IMG/VR virus record: IMGVR_UViG_3300009181_003202 | Coordinates: 1 to 38,145 of that record | DNA length: 38,145 nt | Origin: a virus | Reading direction: 5' to 3' (one strand) | Shown here: positions 17,587-25,743 of the stretch, piece by piece | How positions within the stretch are numbered: position 1 is the stretch's first letter | Layout: each line of letters opens with the position of its first letter | Position numbers and translations under genes: made by a program | The notes under the pieces: model-generated | What the model saw: only the letters and a program-made list of their open reading frames with translations | What the model was told of the DNA's origin: nothing | Databases searched by the model: none

Positions 17587-18793
17587 TATAACCGTCAGCA
17601 AACTGGTCACTGAGTGTGTGATTTCAAAAAATCCAGTTACAAAAATACTTGACTTTGGACAGCATGCTTACGCTGATACATTTATCCGACCAGATCAATT
17701 GAATCTCAGTGAGCCTGTTTTTCCTTTGCAGGTATATCTCAATGCCAACTCAGGTAGTATACAACTGGGCTATGTGAGTTCGGCCACGGATCGTTACAAT
17801 CTCTACAGTTACAGTTACACTTCCAGCAATAGTCAAACAGCCAGAAATCACTGGGACAGGTATGCTCAAACAATCAAAAGCCGTAGACACACCGGACTGG
17901 TAGTAGAAATTGGCAGCAATGATGGTTATCTTGTGAGTCAATTTGATCATGCAGTAGGTGTAGACTCCAGTGCAGAAATGTGTGCATTGTCCCAAGCAAA
18001 GGGTGTTGAAACAATAAACACTTTGTTCGACGATGCCACTGCTGATGCAATAAAACACAAACACGGCACAGCAAGTGTGATCATTGCCAACAATGTGTTT
18101 AACCATGCCAACGATCCTGTGACATTTGCACAAAGCGTGGCCCGACTACTGTCCAACACAGGAGAATTTGTGTTTGAAGTACCGTATTGGCTCAGCATGA
18201 TTGAATCAGGAAGATTCACAGACATGGTATATCACGAGCATCCTACATACTTCACTGTGAAGATGGCATGGAACTTGTTGAAAGCCGCGGGACTAGAGAT
18301 CACTGACTTTGATGTGGTTGATTATCATGGCGGAAGCCTACGAATGTTTGCTCGTCTTGACACTGGTGCTGATATGCCTGTTAAAATTCAAGACGCCATA
18401 GTCAAAGAAACCCAAACAGGTTTGTTTGATCCTGCATTTTATCAAAACTTACAACTGAAATTTGAGCAAGTCAAGGTTGATTGGTTAGCCTCTTTTTATC
18501 AATTACTCAGCGAAGATTCCGAAGCAGTAGTCATAGGAGTGGGTGCGGCAGCCAAGGCCAACACATGGTTAAAATGGCACGGGCTTGACAGTACCGTTAT
18601 TCATTGTATCACTGATGCCAGCGAACACAAGCAAGGCAAGTACACACCATTCACTAGAATTCCAATTCAGGCAGACGAAGAATTTGCTCGCCATAAGCGG
18701 CCATATGCATTGATATTGAGTTGGAACATTGGCGAAGGTCTTCGCAGAGCCATATCGAATATCAATCCTAACACAAGGTTTATTTCACAATGA
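17519..18793 (+). CDS. NDP-sugar C-methyltransferase-like protein
   Basis: Looks like the TylC3/NovU type of sugar C-methyltransferases, which methylate a ketosugar from SAM. The order is: an N-terminal domain (ILDFGQHAYADTFI), where the usual zinc cysteines are largely missing; SAM motif VVEIGSNDGYLV; YHEHPTYFTVKMAWNLLKAAG with the catalytic Tyr-His region; and DYHGGSLRMFA, followed by a C-terminal Rossmann-like domain (VIGVGAAAKANTWL). The start is uncertain: ATG 17519 would overlap the previous gene by 68 bases, ATG 17537 or TTG 17576 (after AGGATA) by less. It is coupled by ATGA to the cupin gene. Confidence 0.75.
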   Translation: MGKYCPMTKTKKAKISGYPLQNNITVSKLVTECVISKNPVTKILDFGQHAYADTFIRPDQLNLSEPVFPLQVYLNANSGSIQLGYVSSATDRYNLYSYSYTSSNSQTARNHWDRYAQTIKSRRHTGLVVEIGSNDGYLVSQFDHAVGVDSSAEMCALSQAKGVETINTLFDDATADAIKHKHGTASVIIANNVFNHANDPVTFAQSVARLLSNTGEFVFEVPYWLSMIESGRFTDMVYHEHPTYFTVKMAWNLLKAAGLEITDFDVVDYHGGSLRMFARLDTGADMPVKIQDAIVKETQTGLFDPAFYQNLQLKFEQVKVDWLASFYQLLSEDSEAVVIGVGAAAKANTWLKWHGLDSTVIHCITDASEHKQGKYTPFTRIPIQADEEFARHKRPYALILSWNIGEGLRRAISNINPNTRFISQ

Positions 18794-19197
18794 AAACATA
18801 CAACATCTATGCTGACCACGGAGTAAAAGGTCTTGAATCTTTTACTGATGATCGAGGCAGTATCACGGACATATTTTATATGTCCAACATGAATCACGGT
18901 TGCATTATTACCAATCAACCAGGTGCTGTGCGTGGCAATCATTATCACAAGTTTACCACACAATACACTTACATATTGTCCGGCACGTTGACCTACTACA
19001 GTCGAAGTATAGGCGGCGATGAACCCGCAGATGTTTTCAATGCTGTGGCCGGTGACATGATCATCAGTGCGCCACTTGAGATCCATGCCATGCGATCCGG
19101 TAGTGATGGGTGTGTCTTTATTGCATTTGCAGAAGGTCCAAGGGGCGGAGCAGACTATGAGTCTGATACCTATCGAGTAGATGATATTACTCAATGA
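18790..19197 (+). CDS. Cupin sugar isomerase/epimerase (RmlC- or FdtA-like)
   Basis: A 135-residue single-cupin protein. DDRGSITDIFYM and RGNHYHKFTTQYTYILSG are the recognisable strands of dTDP-ketosugar 3,5-epimerases and 3,4-ketoisomerases, with the histidines of NHYHK in the sugar-binding site. VAGDMIISAPLEIHAMRSGSDG closes the cupin. It probably isomerises an NDP-4-ketosugar, in line with the aminotransferase and C-methyltransferase nearby. It overlaps both neighbours by ATGA. Exact reaction cannot be told. Confidence 0.7.
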   Translation: MKTYNIYADHGVKGLESFTDDRGSITDIFYMSNMNHGCIITNQPGAVRGNHYHKFTTQYTYILSGTLTYYSRSIGGDEPADVFNAVAGDMIISAPLEIHAMRSGSDGCVFIAFAEGPRGGADYESDTYRVDDITQ

Positions 19198-19808
19198 CGA
19201 AAACTGTGGTGATCTTTGGAGCGTACGGTGGCATCGGTAGTGCCACTGCAAAATTGTTTGCAGATCAAGGGTACCGTGTTATTCCAGTGGGCAGTGATCA
19301 ATTGGATTTTGAAAGCGCCAACAGTCATTATGATGTTGCTAAATTACTGAATCAAGCACAAGCCGATGTTGTGGTTAATAGTGCTGGAGTGTTTGTCAAT
19401 GGATATGTCAATACCCATCATGCCACTATGAACGTGAACTTTGGTAGCAACTGGTCAATCATAAGTTATTTCATGGCACTCAAAGGCCTAAGTAAGACCA
19501 CAAGAATCATCATGGTTGGCAGTAGCAGTTATACTAGTGGTCGACAGTTGTATCCGTTGTACAGCGCCAGCAAGGCGGCCTTGTACAACTTGTGGGAATC
19601 AGCAAGAGATTACTTTGGTGGTTCAGAGATTGTGGTTGATTTGATCAATCCAGTACGAACACGTACCAAGATGGCCAGCGTAGGCAAATCATTTGATCCC
19701 ACGTTGGATTACCTGGAACCAGATCAAGTGGCTGATGAAATTTTTAAACTGGTTGAATCTGATTTGCCCAGTACATGTGTAGATATGACTTTTAAGGATG
19801 AGATATGA
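19194..19808 (+). CDS. Short-chain dehydrogenase/reductase
   Basis: A classical SDR of 204 residues, shorter than the usual 250. GAYGGIGSATAKLFADQGY is the cofactor-binding glycine motif, VVNSAGVFVNG the NAG-type strand, IMVGSSSYTSG the Ser region and YSASKAALYNLWES the catalytic YxxxK. LINPVRTRT follows the pattern of the active-site loop. It probably reduces or oxidises a sugar or nucleotide-sugar carbonyl. It is coupled to the cupin and the dehydrogenase by 4-base overlaps. Confidence 0.8.
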   Translation: MTKTVVIFGAYGGIGSATAKLFADQGYRVIPVGSDQLDFESANSHYDVAKLLNQAQADVVVNSAGVFVNGYVNTHHATMNVNFGSNWSIISYFMALKGLSKTTRIIMVGSSSYTSGRQLYPLYSASKAALYNLWESARDYFGGSEIVVDLINPVRTRTKMASVGKSFDPTLDYLEPDQVADEIFKLVESDLPSTCVDMTFKDEI

Positions 19809-20578
19809 AAATAGGAATTATTGGAAAAGGTACAGTAGGCAAAGCCGTGTATGAAGGCTTGGAATATCTTGGACACAACATGTGTTTCTTTGATCCGGCT
19901 TACGAAGGTAGCCAGTTGGCAGATGTACTAGATGCCGAGTGTGTATTTCTCAGTGTACCAACCAACCAAGCAGCCAACGGTGATTGTGATACCAGCATTG
20001 TTGAACGAGTAATCGAAGAGTTGAACCAACATCAATATTCAGGACTAGTAGCAATCAAAAGCACAGTGGTACCCGGTACTAGCCGACGTCTAAGTGACTC
20101 TTACCCTAATTTAAAAATCTGTAGTGTGCCTGAATTTTTACGGGCTAAGACTGCTCTAGCAGACTTTGTGTACAATCATGACTTGTTGATTATCGGTAGT
20201 GATCGTGAACAAGACTTTGAATTGATCAAGAAAATCCATGGACACTTCCCAAAGACAGTGGCTTGTGTGAGTCCTACTGAAGCAGAAGTAGTCAAGTACT
20301 TTAACAATGTACATCATGCCATGAGCGTGACCTTTGCCAATATCACATATGATGTGTGTAAAAAATTAGGTGCCGATTATAAGAATGTGTATGATGCAAT
20401 CACTCGTAGAGAATGTATCAATCCAAACTATCTAATGGCCAATGATAACATGCGTGGATATGGCGGACACTGTTTGCCCAAAGATACCAGTGCATGGAAC
20501 AACTTGATCAAGAATCTTGATCTACCTTACACTTTGATTCAAAGTGTAATTGACGACAATCAGAAAGTAAGCAAATGA
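19805..20578 (+). CDS. Short UDP-glucose/GDP-mannose dehydrogenase-like protein
   Basis: The N-terminal Rossmann domain (IGIIGKGTVGKAV; FLSVPTNQ; IKSTVVPGTSRRL) and central domain (SPTEAEVVKYFNNVHHAMSVTFAN; MRGYGGHCLPKDTSA) of the UDP-sugar dehydrogenase family are present, with the catalytic Cys of GGHCLPKD and the Lys of EVVKYFNN. At 257 residues it lacks the C-terminal UDP-binding domain of the usual 390-450-residue enzymes. The frame ends cleanly in an ATGA overlap, so it looks like a natural minimal form rather than a fragment. It may make a uronic acid for the downstream decarboxylase/epimerase-like gene. Confidence 0.75.
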   Translation: MKIGIIGKGTVGKAVYEGLEYLGHNMCFFDPAYEGSQLADVLDAECVFLSVPTNQAANGDCDTSIVERVIEELNQHQYSGLVAIKSTVVPGTSRRLSDSYPNLKICSVPEFLRAKTALADFVYNHDLLIIGSDREQDFELIKKIHGHFPKTVACVSPTEAEVVKYFNNVHHAMSVTFANITYDVCKKLGADYKNVYDAITRRECINPNYLMANDNMRGYGGHCLPKDTSAWNNLIKNLDLPYTLIQSVIDDNQKVSK

Positions 20579-21465
20579 AAATATTAGTAACAGGTGCCAG
20601 TGGGCTATTGGGTACAGAAATCTGCAGACAACTAAAAACAGTTGCGGGCAATGAAGTTTGGGCAATTGACAATCACAGCCGCAGTTCAACTATCCCACCT
20701 TGTGATCAGTTTTTAACAATTGATCTAAATGACCAAACCGCGATTGCTCAACTGCCCCGAGACTTTGATTACATCTATCACTATGGTGCTATCAATGGTA
20801 CCAAGAATTTTTACGAACGACCCAATCAGGTGTTAACAAACAATTTTGTTTGTGACCTAAATATGTTTGAGTATGCTAGCGAAATTGCAAATCTTAAAAA
20901 AATTGTATATGCCAGCAGTAGCGAGATTGTTAGTGATGATCCTGTGAGTCCAGTGCCTGAACACTTAGACATTGCTATCCGAGACATTCACAACGCTCGT
21001 TGGAGTTATAGACTGGCCAAAGTGTGCAGTGAAAACTATTTGGCCAACAGCAAACTGCCGTATGTTATGTTGCGTTACTTCAACGTGTACGGTGAGAACA
21101 GCAAGGCCGGACACTTCTTGGCTGATCAAATAGCCAAGATCAAAGAAGGCCGTTTTGAGTGTTTTGGTGCCAATGAGACCAGAAGTTTCTGTCATGTGGA
21201 AGATGCTATTAGGGCAAGTATCTACTGCGCTGAAACACAGACTCGTGAACTGATCAACATTGGTAACGATAGAGAAATCACCATCATGGATGCGGCTCAA
21301 ATTATTGCATCGGCTATGGGACATGATAATCCCTCTTGGACCACCACACCAGGCAAGCCCGGAAGCACTGCCAGTCGCAGACCCGATATCAGCAAACTAC
21401 GAAGCATCATGCCAGATTATGTGCCCATGAGTTTTGAGTCGGGTGTGCAAAAATCAATTGGATAA
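20575..21465 (+). CDS. NAD-dependent sugar epimerase/dehydratase (extended SDR)
   Basis: The 296-residue protein has TGASGLLGTEI (cofactor motif), IVYASSSEIVSD (catalytic Ser), SYRLAKVCSENYL (YxxxK) and LRYFNVYGENSKAGHFLADQI, resembling UDP-glucuronate decarboxylase or 4-epimerase enzymes. FCHVEDAIRASIYC and INIGNDREITIMDAAQII complete the fold. Directly downstream of the UDP-sugar dehydrogenase-like gene (ATGA), so a uronate-to-pentose step is a reasonable guess. It is the last gene of the main sugar operon, and a promoter follows. Confidence 0.75.
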   Translation: MKILVTGASGLLGTEICRQLKTVAGNEVWAIDNHSRSSTIPPCDQFLTIDLNDQTAIAQLPRDFDYIYHYGAINGTKNFYERPNQVLTNNFVCDLNMFEYASEIANLKKIVYASSSEIVSDDPVSPVPEHLDIAIRDIHNARWSYRLAKVCSENYLANSKLPYVMLRYFNVYGENSKAGHFLADQIAKIKEGRFECFGANETRSFCHVEDAIRASIYCAETQTRELINIGNDREITIMDAAQIIASAMGHDNPSWTTTPGKPGSTASRRPDISKLRSIMPDYVPMSFESGVQKSIG

Positions 21466-21482
21466 ACTGGCAAATTCACCAC

Positions 21483-21512
21483 TTGCAAAACACCCGCAGT
21501 TTCATGTATAAT
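21483..21512 (+). promoter_or_regulatory. Sigma-70 promoter of queE
   Basis: TTGCAA (21483-21488), an 18-bp spacer and TATAAT (21507-21512), with the queE ATG at 21538 and an AAAGGA RBS between. Confidence 0.7.
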
Positions 21513-21537
21513 GTACAATGAGTAACAAAGGATGTAG

Positions 21538-22386
21538 ATGTCTAGAATTAAAATAGCAGAATTATTTTATTCGATCCAAGGTGAAGGTCGATACATGGGT
21601 GTACCAAGTGTGTTCTTGAGAACATTTGGTTGCAATTTTAAATGTGCAGGATTTGGTATGCCACGTGGTGAAGTAAGCCACGAAGCAACTGATCTTGCGG
21701 CTACACATACAATGGTCAAGGCTTTTGAGAAGTATCAAGAACTTCCGCTTGTGAGTACCGGTTGCGATAGTTATGCGTCATGGCATCCAGACTTTAAAGA
21801 TCTAAGTCCCATGATGGATAGTAATGGAATTGTGGATCACATCATGGAGATACTGCCACATCGGCGTTGGGAAGATGAGCATCTTGTGATCACAGGTGGT
21901 GAACCATTGCTGGGTTGGCAACGTGCTTATCCAGACTTGTTGGATCATGACAGTATGCATGGTCTTAAAGAAATTACGTTCGAAACAAATGGTACTCAAA
22001 AACTTACGCCAGAGTTCAAAGAATATCTACAGCGTTGGCGGGCACAACGTGAAATCACATTCAGTGTCAGTGCCAAACTTCCCGGTTCAGGCGAGCGGTG
22101 GGAAGAGGCCATTGTTCCAGAAGTGGTATGCGAATACGAGCAAGTTGGGTATACTTACTTGAAACTGGTGGTAGCGACAGAACAGGATCTAGCAGATGCA
22201 GAACAAGCAGTGTTGGAATATCGCACAGCAGGGTTTACTGGTCCTGTGTATGTCATGCCTGTTGGTGGTGTTGAGCGGGTGTATACTCTTAACAATCGTG
22301 CAGTGGCAGAAATGGCCATGCGAAAAGGCTGGCGCTACAGTGATAGACTACAAGTGCCACTCTTCAAGAACGAATGGGGAACCTGA
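21538..22386 (+). CDS. queE: 7-carboxy-7-deazaguanine synthase (QueE), split-cysteine form
   Basis: Radical SAM enzyme making 7-carboxy-7-deazaguanine from carboxytetrahydropterin. The N-terminus AELFYSIQGEGRYMGVPSVFLRTFGCNF is the classic QueE start, and LVITGGEPLLGWQ the SAM-binding GGEP motif. VSAKLPGSGERW resembles the QueE S-x-K segment. The cluster cysteines are unusual: C32 and C36 fit CxxxC, but position 39 is Phe. A cysteine in GCDSYASW, resembling the usual WCDTxxTW, lies at 76 after an insertion of about 40 residues. So the third ligand seems displaced. The 282 residues exceed the usual 210-225. It belongs with folE, queD and dpdA. Confidence 0.85.
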   Translation: MSRIKIAELFYSIQGEGRYMGVPSVFLRTFGCNFKCAGFGMPRGEVSHEATDLAATHTMVKAFEKYQELPLVSTGCDSYASWHPDFKDLSPMMDSNGIVDHIMEILPHRRWEDEHLVITGGEPLLGWQRAYPDLLDHDSMHGLKEITFETNGTQKLTPEFKEYLQRWRAQREITFSVSAKLPGSGERWEEAIVPEVVCEYEQVGYTYLKLVVATEQDLADAEQAVLEYRTAGFTGPVYVMPVGGVERVYTLNNRAVAEMAMRKGWRYSDRLQVPLFKNEWGT

Positions 22387-22781
22387 TGGGAATATTTGAT
22401 CGCTTTCGCAAAAAGCCTGAGCCGGTTCCAAAAGTCCGAGCTGAACCCAAACCTCGTGCGCCAGAGAAGACTGAAAAAGAACTAGCCACAGAAAAAAACG
22501 AACCTTATGTGAGTATTGTTCGCATGGATATTGATCCCAACAACTTGCATCAAGGTGCATTTGAACTAGACTGGAACGAAATCTTTGTGGCACGACTGGT
22601 CAAGGCCGGTTACATGATGAAACCCGATGATGCGGATGCAGATATAGTGGATCGTTGGTTCCAAAATATTTGCCGACACGTGGTCATGGAAACCTGGGAA
22701 CAAGAGCAGGCCATGAACAAGTACAGCAGTCAATATGTAAACTCTAGAGACATAGGTGGCGGAAGAACAGAGGTATCATGA
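22386..22781 (+). CDS. Conserved phage protein with charged N-terminal tail
   Basis: The ATG at 22386 overlaps the queE stop as TGATG, giving 131 residues. The N-terminus (MGIFDRFRKKPEPVPKVRAE) is basic and proline-rich and probably disordered. The rest (ELDWNEIFVARLVKAGYMMK, then DIVDRWFQNICRHVVMETW) is helical. It is reminiscent of a protein widespread in T4-like aquatic phages, but I cannot name a function. Its end overlaps the cytidylyltransferase gene by ATGA. Confidence 0.6.
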   Translation: MGIFDRFRKKPEPVPKVRAEPKPRAPEKTEKELATEKNEPYVSIVRMDIDPNNLHQGAFELDWNEIFVARLVKAGYMMKPDDADADIVDRWFQNICRHVVMETWEQEQAMNKYSSQYVNSRDIGGGRTEVS

Positions 22782-23254
22782 TATTCAATCACATTAAAGA
22801 ACTCAAAGCCGAGGGCAAAAAAATCGGTATCACATTCAGTCAATTTGACATGCTACACGCAGGGCATATCGCTATGTTAGCCGAAGCCAAAAATCATTGC
22901 GACTACTTGATTGCAGGATTACAAACTGATGCAAGTATTGATCGCCCGGGCATTAAAAATCCTCCTGTTCAAAGTATTGTAGAACGTCAAATACAATTAG
23001 GTGCTTGCCGTTTTGTAGACGAGATTGTTGTATACACCACAGAACAAGATCTAGTAGATTTAATTCTTACATTACCAATTGACGTGCGTATACTAGGAAG
23101 CGAATACGAAGACACCAACTTCACCGGACGCAGTGAAGGGCAGGCCATGCAAATTGAACATGTATTCAACAGCAGAGATCATTCGTTCTCCAGTTCAAGT
23201 CTACGCAAACGTGTGGTTGCCGCCGAAACTGAAAAAGTCCTGCTACGAAAATGA
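22778..23254 (+). CDS. TagD/HldE-type cytidylyltransferase-like protein
   Basis: A 158-residue nucleotidyltransferase of the HxGH superfamily: ITFSQFDMLHAGHIAMLAEAK carries the HAGH nucleotide-binding motif, DYLIAGLQTD follows the usual VGxxSD position, and HSFSSSSLRKR is the ISSTxxR-type C-terminal motif. The size fits glycerol-3-phosphate cytidylyltransferase-like or sugar-phosphate nucleotidyltransferases. It may activate a polyol- or sugar-phosphate for the glycan cluster. It overlaps both neighbours by ATGA. Confidence 0.75.
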   Translation: MIFNHIKELKAEGKKIGITFSQFDMLHAGHIAMLAEAKNHCDYLIAGLQTDASIDRPGIKNPPVQSIVERQIQLGACRFVDEIVVYTTEQDLVDLILTLPIDVRILGSEYEDTNFTGRSEGQAMQIEHVFNSRDHSFSSSSLRKRVVAAETEKVLLRK

Positions 23255-23979
23255 TCTTGTATGTAAACGGCTGTAGTCATACCGCGGCCGCCGAGGCCGC
23301 TGTGCCACATGCATGGGCTGTGGATGATAGGCAATACTGGGACAAAGGCACAGAAGCACACCCTGCAAATTTGGCAGTTAGTTATGGTAAACACATTGCT
23401 GATGCATTGGATGCAACACTAATCTGTCAAGCAAGTTCTGGCGGCAGTAACGATCGTACTATTCGCACCACAATGGAGTGGATTGAAAACAATCGTGACA
23501 TGTTAGCCAATACGTTTATGATTCTACAGTGGACTACTTGGGAGAGAGAAGAGTGGCTTCATAAAGGTACTTGGTATCAAGTTAATGCCAGTGGAATAGA
23601 CAGCGTTCCAGATGATTTACAAGACCGCTATAAAAATTATGTTGTAAACATAAATTGGTCGGTTAAAACTCCCGAAGCACATGACAAAATTTGGACCATG
23701 CACCAGTACCTCAAAGGCTTGGGTGTACGTCATTTGTTCTTTAGCGGACACAGCACCTTTAGTGATATCTACAATCACCACGATTGGGGCAAAAATTATA
23801 TGCACCCGTATATTCGGGAAGAATCCTATCATAATTGGCTAAAAAACAACGGTGGAACCTATGCAAATGCGGCAAGTTACCATTTTGATGCCAAAAGTCA
23901 TAGACTTTGGGCCGAACATGTGTTACAATACATCAACGATAACAACTTAATTGAACACAATGAAATACGTACTGATTGA
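23251..23979 (+). CDS. SGNH/GDSL-like hydrolase
   Basis: The 242-residue protein starts with ILYVNGCSHTAAAEA, where GCSHT occupies the GDSL block I serine position. ICQASSGGSNDRTIRT supplies block II/III Gly and Asn, and SYHFDAKSHRLWAEHVL matches the C-terminal D-x-x-H pair of SGNH esterases. No signal peptide is seen. Such enzymes deacylate sugars or lipids, which suits the adjacent sugar genes. The RNase H gene begins 20 bases before its stop. Confidence 0.65.
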   Translation: MILYVNGCSHTAAAEAAVPHAWAVDDRQYWDKGTEAHPANLAVSYGKHIADALDATLICQASSGGSNDRTIRTTMEWIENNRDMLANTFMILQWTTWEREEWLHKGTWYQVNASGIDSVPDDLQDRYKNYVVNINWSVKTPEAHDKIWTMHQYLKGLGVRHLFFSGHSTFSDIYNHHDWGKNYMHPYIREESYHNWLKNNGGTYANAASYHFDAKSHRLWAEHVLQYINDNNLIEHNEIRTD

Positions 23980-25009
23980 CACTGCCAACATGTTTTTTCG
24001 TGCCAGGCACGGAGCATTTAGGGCCGCAGACTCTTGGACCAAATTGGGCTTTGCCCTGCACGTGACCTTGATGGCAGTGAACAAAATGGTCAAGAGATTT
24101 GAAGCAGATCATGTGGTATTCGCACTGGAAGGGCGCTCGTGGCGCAAGGATTATTACAAACCCTACAAAGCAAATCGTGCTGTGGCCCGGGGCAAAATGA
24201 CCGAAGCAGAAGCAGAAGAAGATAAACTTTTCTGGGAGACGTATGACGAACTGACTAAATACTTGGCTACGAAAACTAATTGTAGCGTTATCCGATGTGC
24301 CACTGCTGAAGCAGATGATATCATAGCACGTTGGATCTCTTTACACCCCCAAGACCAACACGTTGTTATCAGTTCAGATTCTGACTTTGTGCAATTACTC
24401 GCACCCAATGTCACGCAATACAATGGCATTGCTGATGAACTGTTAACACTGGAGGGCATATTTGATGCTAAAGGTAAGCACGTCAATGATAAGAAAACTA
24501 AACAGCCAAAAACCATCCCGGATCCAGCCTGGTTGTTATTTGAGAAGTGCATGCGTGGTGACTCCTCAGACAACGTATTCAGTGCGTATCCTGGAGTACG
24601 TGAGAAAGGCACAAAGAATAAAGTTGGTCTCCGTGAGGCCTTTGGAGACCGAGACAAGCGCGGATACAATTGGAACAACATGATGTTGCAACGTTGGACC
24701 GACCCGGATGGGGTCGAACATCGTGTGCTAGATGACTATGAACGCAATCGCACACTCATTGATCTCACAGCACAACCAGACAACATCAAGAACACTATAG
24801 ACACAGCCATCCGTGAGCAGATAAGTCACCGAGACGTGGGGCAAGTGGGTGTGAGATTTATGCAATTCTGCGGCAAGTACGAATTGAACAAATGTAGCGA
24901 TGCGGCCGAACAATTTGGTCGCTGGCTCAACGAAACATATAAAGGAGTGCTAGATGATATTAGCCAAACCAGTGGTGGACAATCAGTATTACATACTCAA
25001 GAAGGATGA
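23960..25009 (+). CDS. rnh: Ribonuclease H / 5'-3' exonuclease (T4 Rnh type)
   Basis: FEN/XPG-family nuclease that in T4 removes RNA primers. I chose the ATG at 23960 (349 residues; T4 Rnh has 305). The metal-binding acidic residues are visible: YVLIDTANMFFRARHG at the N-terminus, CATAEADDIIARW, ISSDSDFVQLLAP and MRGDSSDNVFSAYPGV, the last being the helix-hairpin-helix lead-in. It fits the replication genes at 3-7.5 kb although separated from them by the sugar cluster. The following gene overlaps by 56 bases. Confidence 0.88.
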   Translation: MKYVLIDTANMFFRARHGAFRAADSWTKLGFALHVTLMAVNKMVKRFEADHVVFALEGRSWRKDYYKPYKANRAVARGKMTEAEAEEDKLFWETYDELTKYLATKTNCSVIRCATAEADDIIARWISLHPQDQHVVISSDSDFVQLLAPNVTQYNGIADELLTLEGIFDAKGKHVNDKKTKQPKTIPDPAWLLFEKCMRGDSSDNVFSAYPGVREKGTKNKVGLREAFGDRDKRGYNWNNMMLQRWTDPDGVEHRVLDDYERNRTLIDLTAQPDNIKNTIDTAIREQISHRDVGQVGVRFMQFCGKYELNKCSDAAEQFGRWLNETYKGVLDDISQTSGGQSVLHTQEG

Positions 25010-25406
25010 TCGCAAGATTGGCCAACTTGAAGTAAAAGAGAACGGTAACTGTACAATAAAAATTCTTGACAGTGTAATCAGTTACAAAACAATCAAGATG
25101 GCTCGAGAGGCGGTTAACATCCAATTTGAGCCGGCAGAAACAGCAACCCCATTGCCACCAAACATGGTTTATGGACATGAAGTCGCGGGAGATGTGTTTA
25201 ATCCGTTGTGGGACGTGAAACACCGATTGCCACTGTTCACTAGAGAAGACAAATCTAAGTCGTGGTTTGCCGCTGGTTGGTACCGGGTCAAACAACATCG
25301 CAAGTGGAAAGCAGTACAGCACCCTAAACTTATTACCTTGGAGCGTTATGCATATCAAGGTCCCTTTCAAACCAAGGAACAAGCAAGTGACAAATCCGTT
25401 TCGTGA
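24954..25406 (+). CDS. Conserved T4-like phage protein, unknown function
   Basis: The 150-residue basic protein has a start supported by a GGAG RBS (about 10 bases upstream, AAAGGAGTGCTAG). It overlaps rnh by 56 bases in another frame. Features: strand-rich N-terminus (YYILKKDDRKIGQLEVKENG), GDVFNPLWDVKHRLPLFTR, and SWFAAGWYRVKQHRKWKAV, an aromatic-basic region that might bind nucleic acid. I have the impression it is common in aquatic T4-like phages but no function is known to me. Confidence 0.65.
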   Translation: MILAKPVVDNQYYILKKDDRKIGQLEVKENGNCTIKILDSVISYKTIKMAREAVNIQFEPAETATPLPPNMVYGHEVAGDVFNPLWDVKHRLPLFTREDKSKSWFAAGWYRVKQHRKWKAVQHPKLITLERYAYQGPFQTKEQASDKSVS

Positions 25407-25743
25407 TCAAGAAAAATTCATGCGAGCCTGCGAACAAACCGTGGGCGACTTTAACGAACAACAATATCAACTGTATTGTAATCTCATCAGTGAAGAATTC
25501 AATGAACTAATAGCCAGTACGACCAAAGTAGACGATCTCGACGCATTGATTGACATCCTGGTTGTGACCGTTGGTGCCATACACAGTCTTGGTGTAGATG
25601 CCGAAGGTGCCTGGAAAGAAGTCATGAGCACTAACTTTGCCAAAATTGATAAACAAACAGGTCGAGTACGCAAACGTGAAGATGGCAAGGTACTCAAGCC
25701 CGCTGGTTGGACTCCACCCAACCTAGAACCTTTTGTGTCATGA
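25387..25743 (+). CDS. MazG-like nucleotide pyrophosphohydrolase
   Basis: A GTG start at 25387 after AAGGA gives 118 residues and a 20-base overlap with the previous gene. The all-alpha NTP-PPase pattern is clear: CNLISEEFNELIAS (EExxE metal site), DDLDALIDILVVTVGAIHSLG (the DxxxD part), then VMSTNFAKIDKQTGRV...REDGKVLKPAGW, a typical phage MazG-like ending. It probably hydrolyses (d)NTPs or an alarmone-like nucleotide in the host cytoplasm. Exact substrate unknown. Confidence 0.75.
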   Translation: MTNPFRDQEKFMRACEQTVGDFNEQQYQLYCNLISEEFNELIASTTKVDDLDALIDILVVTVGAIHSLGVDAEGAWKEVMSTNFAKIDKQTGRVRKREDGKVLKPAGWTPPNLEPFVS

